Assembly: GCA_020746835.1 (NCBI GenBank)
Contig: JAGPNK010000008.1
Location: 434,001 to 498,000, forward strand
Source: Stachybotrys elegans
Lineage: Eukaryota; Ascomycota; Sordariomycetes; Hypocreales; Stachybotryaceae
DNA length: 64,000 nucleotides
Direction of reading: 5' to 3'
Under the pieces are notes generated by a model. The model was not told the origin of the DNA and searched no databases. It saw nothing but the letters and a program-made list of their open reading frames with translations. Made by a program: the position numbers and the translations under genes. This document shows positions 1 through 10,095 of the stretch, one piece after another (the stretch's first letter is position 1; each line of letters starts with the position of its first letter).

Positions 1-660
1 CAAAGCGAGCACGAAATCACATCCCACATCGGTGCGAATAAGGATTATTATATAAGCACTGTACCCATATCTCCTTTTCAATGTAAAGAAAGGAATCGAT
101 GTATTGTAACGTGTAAACATAGTAGGTTGTTCACTGCAGCTGGAAGCTGTACAGCGCTCAAGATAAATGTTGAATGCCTCTTATTGCAGGGCTCCAATTC
201 CTGCACCGCACCGGTGCAAATAAGATCATTATGTCAGCACTGCACTGCAATAAGGGTCCCGGGATGTTCTATTGGCATCGTAGCTGCTGGCAAACCTTAT
301 TATCAGGGTTGCCGGTAGAAGTATTCGAATATTGATGGCTATCTGTGGCTATGACCTGTGCCGGGGGCTACAGTGCGGGAATTGTGCTCCCTTATTGCAG
401 CGCTGCTTATATCTTAAAAATCCTTTTGCGCACCCTTACGGTGCAGAAAGGTAACTCTCAGTGCTGTGCGATGCTTACTAGGAAATCCCTTTCCGCACCG
501 TACGGTGCGGGAGTGACTCCCAGTGCTGTATCTATACTCCGTGCGATGTTGACATAATAATCCTGTCCGCACTCTTACGGTGCAGTCCTTTTCGCGCTGG
601 GTGCGGGAAATTAGTTCTTATTCGCACCGGCGCGGTGCAAATAAAAAAATTATATAATAA
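1..660. repeat. degenerate palindromic repeat tract (GCACCG..CGGTGC)
   Basis: Variants of an 8-14 bp palindrome recur here: GCACCGGTGC near 207, GCACCCTTACGGTGC near 430, GCACCGTACGGTGC near 494, GCACTCTTACGGTGC near 569 and GCACCGGCGCGGTGC near 624, with a half copy near 30. Three central copies are 63-77 bp apart and share flanking words such as CAGTGCTGT and GTGCGATG, so this looks like a decayed tandem repeat of roughly 70 bp units. Several copies are followed by AAATAA. No coding ORF is convincing. It may be a satellite or the remains of a non-autonomous transposon; the sequence does not decide. Confidence 0.6.
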
Positions 661-2519
661 TTATCGGCCAAGGGAAGGTCTTCTGCGGGCAAAGGTATAA
701 TTCTGACTTTCCGAGCCTTCAACGGAGTATTATTCCCGACCTTTGCCCACACCGAACAATGGCTTCTGTTGGCAGCTTGGCTGATGGCCTTGGCAGCGTA
801 GAAGTGGTGGTCATGTGACCCGGACCTTCTTGCAATAATACTTCCACCGGTGCGGCTCCAGCAAGCACATGTACGTAGCGAGGCTTTAACTTTGACAAGT
901 TACAGGTCCACGGCGTGCGCCCAGCTTGATAAAATAGCTAGGACTCGTACGTTGCTGCCATGGTTAGTCCAGTTCTTGTTCGCGTGTGGTTGAGCCTGTT
1001 CGTGGCTGTCGCTGGTCCCATCAGCTGATTACCCATGCTTTGTCGGTGTGCGAGCCCACGAATTTTGTCATTAATGATGGCGAGTTTGCGTACCTACGTT
1101 TGAGGATTGATCGTTGTGATTCCATAATCCCAGAGGATGAGAAGCACTCGGTCCTGACAAACGGGATATGCAGCCTGGCTTCCACTTGCTTCTACATCAA
1201 TTTTATGGAATCCCCAAATGACGTTCGCATCTCGGCTACCCTGGAAGAATCTGGGGTAGCACTGCATCGGATCGCAGAATGTTACTGCGGGCCTGGTCGC
1301 AATGGCATCATGATTTCTCAATCGAGTCATCTACGTAAAGCATGCGTTGCAGCAAAGTGCCACGGAGCGATTGCGTGCAAGAGCGCCAGTGTACGTGCGC
1401 GACGGCCATCGGCCCCGAGGCCCGATGAGTGGCCGACGAGCCGAGCCCCTGCAGCTAAGGCGTTGATCCGGCAGCCGGCTCATTATGACGGACGAGTCGG
1501 CGCCCGGACCAGAGACGACTTCGCAAGTGGCAATGCGAATTGCGCCATCGTCAAAGTGGCTCTCTGGGAGACAAAATTTTCCCTGCCTAAACAACCAATG
1601 TGCCAAAATCAGAGGGGGCTTTCCGCTGTGGCGTATTGTAGCGGTTAACCGCCATTTCGAAGGGATACCGCCTCGGGTCTCCCCCAGCATGCCCTTGGAC
1701 TCAATCTCCCTCAATGCCGAGTGATAGATGACTGGACATGTAAATGAACGCAACAAGCTACAGACGGCAACTTACCAAGACAGACGAGGCGGATAAATGC
1801 GATGCCTCCAACCAATGCCGTCAACACTTTCTCAAACAAGTGTTGCAACACCTCCCTGTAGCCGCCGCACGCTTCCGAATAATGGCGAATATTCTACGGT
1901 CCGTCGCATAACTGTCTTAGGCTCATCCCTCCGGAGCGGATGCAGCTATCGACATCCCGACCGACGGCCAATCAGAGTGTCTGCCGGCCTCACGAAAGGG
2001 TTAGCGTCGATGTCGTGATCGGTCCCAGGCACAGAACGAAGGTCTGAATATTCCTTATGGCGGCGATTGCACCATTGCGCCATCGTTAAGCCCCTCCTGG
2101 TCAGGGTAGCCCACGTCTGGGCAACCTTCGGTCATCCTGTAAGAGCCCAAGGCGTAAATTAGTAAGAGCAAAATGGATTGCAAATCGACTGCCGGCCTGG
2201 TGTGCTTGGTACCGGGGGCCCTTTAACACCCATATGCTCCCTCCCCTCTCTTGAGAGCCCAGACCCTATCCATACTCGACTTGCCAGTTCTCTCTTGACC
2301 AGCTTGCTTCCCATACTCTCCAACGCTGCTTTCTTCTTCTGATCACACCATATCCCCTGTAACGCACCTGTTCTTCCAAGTCAGAGCGTCGAGCACCCGA
2401 GATCCGCAAGCCACCGTACCGATAGTTAGGACTGCTCTCTCACCGCAGTTACTCTCTGAACCAACGTCCAATATACCCTCCTCTTCTCTTGTTCGGTCTC
2501 CTTTGCCGAGCTCTTCACA
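661..2519. other. gene-free stretch and MET16 upstream region
   Basis: I see no ORF with an ATG start, fungal codon bias and recognisable protein pattern. The longest open frame (986-1648) begins at GTG and has no family resemblance. A 10-bp inverted repeat lies at 687-696 and 739-748. The last ~300 bases are C/T-rich, as expected for the promoter and leader of the PAPS reductase gene. Confidence 0.5.
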
Positions 2520-3485
2520 ATGTCTGAACCCATGACCCAAACTTCTTCCCATTCATCCTTCCGGGATGCCAAGGCCGATGCCCACGAGGTTGAATCCGGG
2601 TATGCCTCAGCTACTCAGAGCGAGTATTCTGGCTCAGCATCCACAACCCTCCCCATGGTATCCCTGACGAGGGCACACATCGATCACCTCAACAACCAGC
2701 TGGAGTCCATGCACCCCATGGACATCCTCCGCTTCTGCAAGATCATGTTCCCCAACCTGTACCAGTCGACCGCGTTTGGCCTGACTGGCCTCGCCACCAT
2801 GGATATGCTCTCCAAGATCCAGAGCGAGAACCCCGAGTCCCGACCAGTCGAGCTCTTCTTCCTGGATACGCTATACCACTTCAAGGAGACGTACGAACTC
2901 GTCGACCAGGTCAAGGCACGATACCCCAACGTCCCGGTCCACGTCTTCAAGCCCGACGGTGTCGAGACTGTTCAAGAACTCGAGGAGACGTACGGTACCG
3001 AGCTGTGGGACGTTTCCGAGGAGCTGTACGACTGGCTTGTCAAGGTTGAGCCTCTTCAGCGTGCGTACACTGACCTCAAGGTCGCTGCTGTTCTCAACGG
3101 ACGACGTCGGTCTCAAGGTGCGGCCCGTGGCTCCATCCCCATCATCGAGATGGATGATGAGCGAGGCATCGTCAAGATCAACCCCATGGCCACTTGGAGC
3201 TTCAGCCAGGTCAAGAAGTACATCGACGAGAACAAGGTGCCGTACAACGCCCTCCTCGACAAGGGATACAAGTCCGTGGGTGACTGGCACTCCACTAGCC
3301 CTGTCGGCGAGGGCGAGGATGAGCGTGCTGGCCGCTGGAAGGGCCGAGCCAAGACCGAGTGCGGCATCCACAACAAGAAGTCGAGGTACGCGCAGTTCTT
3401 GGCTGATATGGAGGGCGGCAAGAAGCAGGAAGACCTCAACGCCGCATCGGTTGCTCTCGGGCAGGTATCCCAGCCCGTCGCCTAG
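2520..3485 (+). CDS. MET16: phosphoadenosine phosphosulfate (PAPS) reductase, MET16-like
   Basis: 321 aa, single exon. It reduces PAPS to sulfite with thioredoxin as electron donor, in cytosolic sulfate assimilation. The PAPS-reductase fold shows as a phosphate-binding segment around FGLTGLATMDMLSKI, a nucleotide-site stretch ELFFLDTLYHFKETYEL, GRRRSQGAARGSIPIIE, and the diagnostic C-terminal KTECGIH whose Cys281 is the family's catalytic cysteine. Length is close to yeast Met16 plus an N-terminal extension of about 50 polar residues. The start at 2520 is the first ATG of the open frame, after a pyrimidine-rich leader. A MET1-like siroheme gene lies about 9 kb downstream, serving the next enzyme of the pathway. 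Identification is firm; the exact N-terminus is less so. Confidence 0.93.
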   Translation: MSEPMTQTSSHSSFRDAKADAHEVESGYASATQSEYSGSASTTLPMVSLTRAHIDHLNNQLESMHPMDILRFCKIMFPNLYQSTAFGLTGLATMDMLSKIQSENPESRPVELFFLDTLYHFKETYELVDQVKARYPNVPVHVFKPDGVETVQELEETYGTELWDVSEELYDWLVKVEPLQRAYTDLKVAAVLNGRRRSQGAARGSIPIIEMDDERGIVKINPMATWSFSQVKKYIDENKVPYNALLDKGYKSVGDWHSTSPVGEGEDERAGRWKGRAKTECGIHNKKSRYAQFLADMEGGKKQEDLNAASVALGQVSQPVA

Positions 3486-4039
3486 ATGTTTGGCAGTAGG
3501 TTCGGACTATCGGATTTTTTTGACGACTTGATGACTGCAGCATGGCACAGGCGTTTCGGAATGGGGAAAATGATTAGACTTGGAATTAATGGAGCATTAA
3601 TGGATCCGAAGGCGGACGAGAGAAAGCCGCCTATACGATTGACGTCGTGGTGGTGATTCGCCTCGCAGGGAAGACATGGTGATTGCGGACAATATCTGAC
3701 TCGTAGTCCTAGGTCAACACCAATAGATTAACCATGTATCGATACCGAGTGCAACAAAGCGTGACTTTCGTGCCGTGGTGATGTGTAGTCGAGAGAAGGG
3801 CGATAGTAGGGCGATTCATTTTTGGGGTCATTTGATAAAGGGAAAATGGGATACCCCGCGCCAGTCAACTTTGCAGCTACGATACTGCCCTGACTGAGCT
3901 CCAGCGCCTGCCCCACCAGGTGAAGATGCTGGATTAACACTTTTCAACGCTGCACTATTCCGCGTCTAACCCTCCTTTGCCGAATCCTGATCATCGCTGC
4001 AGGGTTAGATCTGATTCAGAAGGCTTACCGGCAGAGCAA
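3486..4039. other. intergenic: MET16 3' side, TYW3 promoter
   Basis: No coding or RNA gene seen. It holds the 3' end of the PAPS reductase gene and the upstream region of TYW3. An in-frame ATG at 3977 could extend TYW3 by 21 codons. Confidence 0.5.
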
Positions 4040-5048
4040 ATGATGACATCTCTACCCACACCACCAGCTGTATTTCTGGAGAGGAAGTCTCGGATTGTTC
4101 AGCAGCTCGCCGTACCAGAAACCGAGTACACAGACGCCTCACCCAAGGGCTCTGTCGACGAGGGTATCCGCGATTTCGTGGACGAGATCAACCGTGCGGA
4201 TGGCTTTGTGACAACCAGCAGCTGTGCTGGTCGCGTCAGCGTGTTTCTTGAAGGGAGGAGAACCGCAAATACAGAGGATGGTGACGGGCAGGTTGCTGGG
4301 ATAGGCGGCAAGGGTGCAGGAGGCAGCTGGCTGTTTGTCTCTCACGATCCCATCAAGCCTCCAGTGTCTCAGGATGATGCCCGCTGGTTTAGCTCCATTG
4401 GGTTCTCGGGAGACCAACCAGCTGGTGTTGTGAGAGGAGAGGGTGCCGGAGACCGACGATTAATACACTTCAAATTTGAACCAATGGTATGTGCAGTTGA
4501 CTCTCAGGAACCCCAGTCCTATTCTGTGCGCTTTGCCAACTTCAATCCAGATTCTTCACGTCTTGACAGCATCTTTATTCCATGCTCAACTCCTGCTGCG
4601 TTGCGGCCTTCAAGCCGGGTTCCGTGAATCAGGAGCAGGAACCATTATCCCGGCACCGCCTGACAACTCATCAATGCCTATAGTCGCTATACGCTCCATG
4701 GGACTGAGTTTCGAATCATTGTTAGGCTACGAGATGGACTCAGGGCGCCACTGGCTTGTATCACAACTGTACTTGGATACGCTTGAGCAGATTGCGAATG
4801 AGCGGTTCCAAGAAAACACGAAGCGTATCGAGAGGCTGCGCCAGGCGTTCCGTCATGCCCTGGAAGCGCCCCAACCAAGGCGAAACCCGGAGGGGAAAGA
4901 ATGGGAGGATCCCATAGCGAGGCGCGAGAGGTTGCGTGCCGAGGGGCTGAAACGAAAGGCAGCTCTGAACGCGGATGCTGAACAAAGGAAAGAAGCCGTA
5001 TCAGCTGACGGCGAGATGTCTGCCTCGCTCTGGGATGTCGGGATTTAA
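4040..5048 (+). CDS. TYW3: tRNA wybutosine-synthesizing protein 3 (TYW3 family)
   Basis: Two exons, 4040-4486 and 4551-5048, joined across a 64-nt GTATGT..CAG intron; 314 aa. TYW3 proteins are SAM-dependent methyltransferases that methylate a tricyclic intermediate of wybutosine at position 37 of tRNA-Phe. The family core is plain: KGSVDEGIRDFVDEIN, then TTSSCAGRVSVFLEG, GGSWLFVSHDP and, across the splice, KFEPM|ILHV followed by LQAGFRESG. Joining the exons restores this last motif, which supports the intron. The C-terminus is a charged Arg/Glu-rich tail. An ATG at 3977 in the same frame would add 21 residues; I chose 4040 because the extra part shows no family pattern. It converges on MIC19. 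Confidence 0.88.
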
Positions 5049-5627
5049 GGCAAATGGGTGGACATGGACATGAAGTTGCTGGCTGATGGACCAGCTGACA
5101 GGCCTGAGCGTGGCTGGGGTTGAGTTAAAACGCACGACGGCACACATCGGCCTATGCCTTCTGACCACTGACCGAGTCGAGTCTTCTAGCCATGGGGCTC
5201 TGGCTGCCTCGAGGACATTGGGGTGCTTCTTCAGCCGTTGCATTGCAGACGCCTAACTGGGGTCGATGCTGGAGCATGCAGCTCCAACTGGAGAGATGGG
5301 CTGGTGAGGACCAGACAAGAGGCTCGCATCGGCACGTAAACACGGCTGTTCTCGACATTGTTGGAGCATTCTTCATGCGTTCCTGATAAGTCTGATGAAC
5401 ATGGCCCGCTGAAGAAATCGTTCAACCATCACATGATGTCCATCTTTTGCTGCTTCCCTAGATCATGTGCCCAAAGTATTGGTATAAGTCATACCTCTAT
5501 GCAGTTCATACTACCCACGCTAATGTACACGTATGACCACCTCGACACCCTGTCCAACTGTAGGCAGACATTTGAGTGTTTCGAGCCAGGCAAAAGCACG
5601 GTGCCTCGCGCACCACCTCAGGGGCCG
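5049..5627. other. convergent intergenic region
   Basis: Lies between the 3' ends of TYW3 (+) and MIC19 (-). The short open frames here overlap one another in several frames and show no protein pattern. Nothing further seen. Confidence 0.5.
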
Positions 5628-6266
5628 TTATGAAGCCACCTTGTTGACCCAGGTCTGTTCCAGCTTCTTGACCTCAGCCTTGAAGTTCTCCACCTCTTGC
5701 CAGCAATCCAGCGGGCGACGGTCGTTGTCTCTCAGGCATCGGACGACCTCATTACGGGCACCCTCGACGCTGTCCGGCAGCGGGCGCAGCTGCTTGCGCT
5801 CCTCGAGCTTCTTGCGCAGCGCGTCCACCTCCTTGCCGAGCGTGAATCGGCTGGGTCCACTGTCCTCGGAATCGTTGAGGGCGGCAGACAGCTTCTCGTG
5901 TGCGACGTTGAGTGCCTCGGTTTCCTTTTGCTGGATCTTCTTGAGCTCCTCGGCGACGCGGGCCTGAATCTTGAGTTCCGTCAAACGTTCGCGGGACGCA
6001 TCGGTCTGTGAGATGTCGAGAGATACGTGTTAGCTACAAAGATCGCGAAGCAAATTCAGAGTCGGCATCGGATCGTAGACGTGCCTCGGGACTGGCGGAG
6101 ATGGTGTCAAGGAGATTCTGAGAACCGCTCGGCCCTGGGCTGAAATAGACGCAGCACGTTAGCTCTCTGAGCGCAATCGAGGTCGCGAGGGGCCAATTGG
6201 CCGGTCGGGGGTGACATACGCCTTCCACATGGTAGTGGACAACGGTTTGGACTCTGCGGCACCCAT
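5628..6266 (-). CDS. MIC19: MICOS complex subunit MIC19 (AIM13, DUF1690 type)
   Basis: Three exons on the minus strand: 6266-6220, 6139-6085 and 6005-5628; 159 aa. MIC19 is a peripheral inner-membrane MICOS subunit that supports crista junctions. The N-terminus MGAAESKP fits the Gly2/Ser6 N-myristoylation pattern of this family. The last exon has IQARVAEELKKIQQKE, a coiled coil, and RCLRDNDRRPLDCWQEV, whose two cysteines form the CX10C pair expected of fungal Mic19. Intron 1 (6140-6219) is GTATGT..CAG with GCTAAC as branch site. Intron 2 (6006-6084) only keeps frame if spliced GAG|GCACGT..CACAG|ACC, a GC-AG intron, with branch site GCTAACAC. The join reads ISASPE|TDASRERL. Length is slightly below the usual 170-190 aa. 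Confidence 0.82.
6006..6084 (-). other. probable GC-AG intron in MIC19
   Basis: 79 nt. The donor reads GAG|GCACGT and the acceptor CACAG|ACC, both phase 0, with GCTAACAC placed 21-28 nt before the acceptor. Using the GT four bases further down breaks the frame, and reading through meets TAG and TAA stops. Confidence 0.6.
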
Positions 6267-9200
6267 GGCAGTGGGCTCGATGACGTTGTGACGGTGTTGT
6301 TCGGTCGTTGGGAAATTTCGGGTCAACCTGACGGCACATCGCGGAATCGAGTTTCCTGTGTGCCTGAGGCTTCAGGATAATGAGCAATGTGGCTGAATAG
6401 AGGCTGGTAAATCGTGGCGCAAAACGCTATCGATAGCAGTCACGTGATAACGCACTGAAACTCGTCGGAAATTGGAACAAACATCCTTCCTGAACTCAAC
6501 AGCATGATGCACCACAAACAAGTCTCGCCGTAAACGGCCTACTTGTCCACCTAACTATGCAGTCCAATTTCTTGTCATTATTGTCAGGATTGGGGCATGT
6601 TTCTAGCGAAATGACGTTTTATTACTCACCCAAGTTTTCGTGATAGCGTTTTCAATAGGCGTGGCGTTTCATTTATCTGCAACGCCAGACCCATGTAGTT
6701 TGGTCAAAAGCCTGGGATGAACGACATGCGCGGAGCTCGGCTAGGTCTTATCTGTGATGCGACCCAGGTTTCGTGGTCAGCCGCCCTCAGATAGATGATT
6801 CGCATACCGCCAGATCTGGGTAAACAATCATCTCATCTCGCCTTCGGATCTGGGCCCGCTATCACCTGAGATGCGTCCATGGTCGCCCGTCTCCTTCATC
6901 AAAATAGCCTGCACGAATCACGTGGAACGGGTAAAGCTAAGCTTGGCGGCGTGTCAGTCATCGGTGAATTTTATCTATCTCTAACATGACATTTGATGAA
7001 TACGATGGCTCATTTTGGCAAGGAACGCGGGGGTAAGGATAGACGAGAGTAAACAATTCCTGACAAGAAGCAAAGATGGCGTCAGGACGCTTCCGTCAAT
7101 ATTGCAAGTCATGCAGTGTTATTGACAGAAGACATGACACTAAATAGTAAATAGGGCAACCCAGCCGTTCCGGTTGCAGCCACGCATGTGAACGGACGAG
7201 GTGAATCCGTACCATGCGAGGAGGTCTACTTGATGAGCTGGATGAGACCAGGGCATCTGGCAGCTGGCGTCATTTCGACTACTGAGACAGGCGGAGGCTG
7301 ACGTACAGGGATGCTGAGAGCTGCCATGGCCTGTTCGTGATCCCCTGGAGCAGCGGTCCCAGCCAGCGGTGCACGGTTTTGGTGGCTTGCTGGTGCGCGG
7401 GTGTAAATGAGTGGCACAAAGAAGCTTATCGCGTAGGATGGAGAGGCTGAGTGGCAGGGGGAAGGAGGAGAAGAGAAGATGCAATCGTCAGATGATGAAG
7501 TCCGTTACATATCTTCTCGTATGATACCTCTTCTGCCTGTGATGGAGGTTTGCCATGTGTACATGCAGCCAACAACGAATCCACCTCAGGCTGCGCCATC
7601 CTTCTCTTTCATGCGACTTCGTGTCTGGTGCTTGGCATAAGAGACTGGCTGGCAGATCCACGCTAGAGGAAGCAAAGGGAAGACCGGCGCAGGGATCCTG
7701 CGCCTCAACCTGCCTAGTCCAGGGCCGAGGCGGCGTGGGCGACGGGGGCTTGTTGGCCATCCCTGCATGGCTGGGCGGTTTCAGAAACAGCTGGCCAACC
7801 AGCGGACAAGAAGGTGAGGTGGGCGCTCGCTAAAGAGCACGGTCTTGGAGCCGTCAAGTCCATAGCCGCGATCCGATTGTGTGGTTCTCCCCCTGGTTGA
7901 CTCTTTGGTGGCTTTGTGGCGTCCATGGCGCCGGCTTGCCTTGCACTCACTCGATTCCCACGCGAGGTTACGATGGAGCGGCAACCTCAGCAGCACAGTT
8001 GACCTGCTGGCATGTGAGCGATTTGGCAAGTTGGTCCAAAGACGTGTCAGCTGTAAGCTAAGAGAGCCCAAGAGGAACGGCGGCGGCCTGGGCATGGCAC
8101 AGTAACTCCGCTCGGGCTTTCCTGTAAACTAGTCAAGAGACACCAGCTTCCGGCGAGACATTAAGGAGACGGCGGAAGGGCGAATGACATTGACAGGACG
8201 GATGAAAGCATCGAACCACGTGTGTATGGAGATGACACAATAGGAACAAGAGGATTAGAGCTGAACTCGGGTTAATGTGCCGTCATGTCTATGGTTTGAG
8301 GTCATGGAAAAGGTACGAGACACCATCGAAGCCGCAAGTCCGATCAGGGCGTTGCAGGTGGCGTCACCTGCATCGAACCGCATGCTGTGTGCGCTGGACA
8401 GGGAGTGGCAACGAAGGGTAGCCAATGGCTGTTGACTGCAATGATACGGGTCGAAGCCACCACGGAGGTCGTACGAGGGTGGCTTTTGGTAGGATGGAGA
8501 ATTCGGTGGTAAAAGAGGAGCAGGAGAAGAAATCTTCTCATCCCCCTTGCCGCGCGCCGAGCAGCACACAATGCAGGGATGCGTCGCCCACAGAGACTCA
8601 TGGTGAGCACCGAGGTTGACCCAGGTCGTGCGATCTGACAGCTCACTCACTCCGTCCGGATAACCACGCTGGAAGAAGGCGAATGGAAAGCCTGGAAGTC
8701 AACGCCAGCAGCAAGGGGGCTGACAGGGGTTGGAGAGGCTTCCGCAGGGGTTGCAGGGCTTCCAGGGGGCCCACGCCCGGGAATGTTGCCGTCCAGGCCA
8801 CTTGTCGTCCAGTCGCCAGGCGGGCTCTTGCCTTGCCTGGATCGTTCTCGTAAAGGCCGTGGGCCTTAGCGAGCCCGCCCTGGCCCCGATGGCGCTCCTA
8901 GCAGGCCCCTAGACCCCTGTCGGCTTAGCATGATAGGTGCTGAGCTGCCCGCTGCCTCTCCCTCCGAGCCACTTGGGCTGGCCGGGTCGCGGGGTCGTAC
9001 AAGAGCAGGTGCATTCCTGACCTCTCCGTTGACCTCCTCCCCCTTGTCTCCCGACCACCTCAACCTCGCCCTCGTCGTTGGTTCGTGGCTCTTCCGTCAG
9101 TCGTTTCTCTCTTGCGGTGTCTTATTGCCCGTTGCCTCTCTTTTTCTTCTCCCCCTCGACTTTTACATTCACGCTCCTTCTCTTCTGCGGCGCACTCCCT

Positions 9201-10095
9201 GCCTTGTTCCACTTGAACAAAAAGGATCGTCGTTCCTCCCTGTGGCTAGAACTCGTGTGCCTTCCTTGATTGACATCAAATTCATCACCCGACTCTCACT
9301 AGCCTGCCGAGACAAACAGGCCCCAGCCCAACCACCACGCACACAGCAAACACGCACCACAGCCTTCATCAGCATTCAATCACTTTGCCGTGCAGTGCAC
9401 GCACACTCTGTTTCCCTCCCCAACGTGTGATTCACTAGACGTTGAATGACACGCTTTGCATTCACAAACCTGCCTCTCGCATCTTTCCGTCACCAGTCTT
9501 CGACCTCGATCAACCCGCCGAGCTGCTGGGCACGCCGATCCCAATCTTCTGCCTGATTATTCAACAGCAACCGCTATCTCGTTCAAATCTCGAGCTTGTC
9601 GTCATTTCCTCTCGACTACCTCGACCAGCGGCAACTGCACGGACCGGACTGTTCTTGTTCTATCCATTTCATTGACCGCCGCCGCCCGCCTCAAGCTGCC
9701 TCGACGACTGTTCCGACATCTCGTTCATCCCCTTGTCTACGCCGCGCACTGACTTCCGCTGCTTCATTGTCCAAGCATTTGTTCCCGCACAAGGCATCCC
9801 ATTTGGCGACCATCTTCTCGGTACAAGCTTGCGTTCTCGGTCCAAGGCCTTCCATCTTTCTGAGCACATGCATCTATTCGCACAAACGTCGAGACACCCT
9901 TGTTTGTGACCTGCGCGTCTCGGAGCACCCGAACAAGCCTCGATCAGCTGGAAATCGCCTACATAGTGTTAGGTGGCCGAGTCCGAGAATTGTTCGACTC
10001 CTGATTTCCTCGACGCTTTCAATCTTTCTCCACAAATCTACCAACATTTGCATCACCCATTTGTTTGTCTTCTCCGGAATAGAAACTACAACCAA
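6267..10095. other. long gene-free region; ferric reductase promoter and leader
   Basis: 3.8 kb without a supported gene. Open frames occur on both strands at 7.1-8.7 kb but overlap each other, often lack ATG, and show no family motif. From about 8950 to 10090 the plus strand is C/T-rich (for example around 9040-9180 and 9650-9730) and looks like the promoter and a long 5' leader of the ferric-reductase gene, with several short upstream ORFs, including an ATG-started one at 8930-9430. Confidence 0.45.

Noticed and set aside
986..1648. 220-codon frame in the left flank
   Set aside because: Begins at GTG with no ATG, weak codon bias and no protein pattern.
3977..4039. upstream ATG extension of TYW3
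   Set aside because: The extra 21 residues show no family pattern; the ATG at 4040 is closer to the domain start. Not excluded.
8930..9430. 166-codon ATG frame upstream of the ferric reductase
   Set aside because: Pyrimidine-rich leader composition (Ser/Leu/Pro/Arg) and no motif; kept only as a possible upstream ORF.
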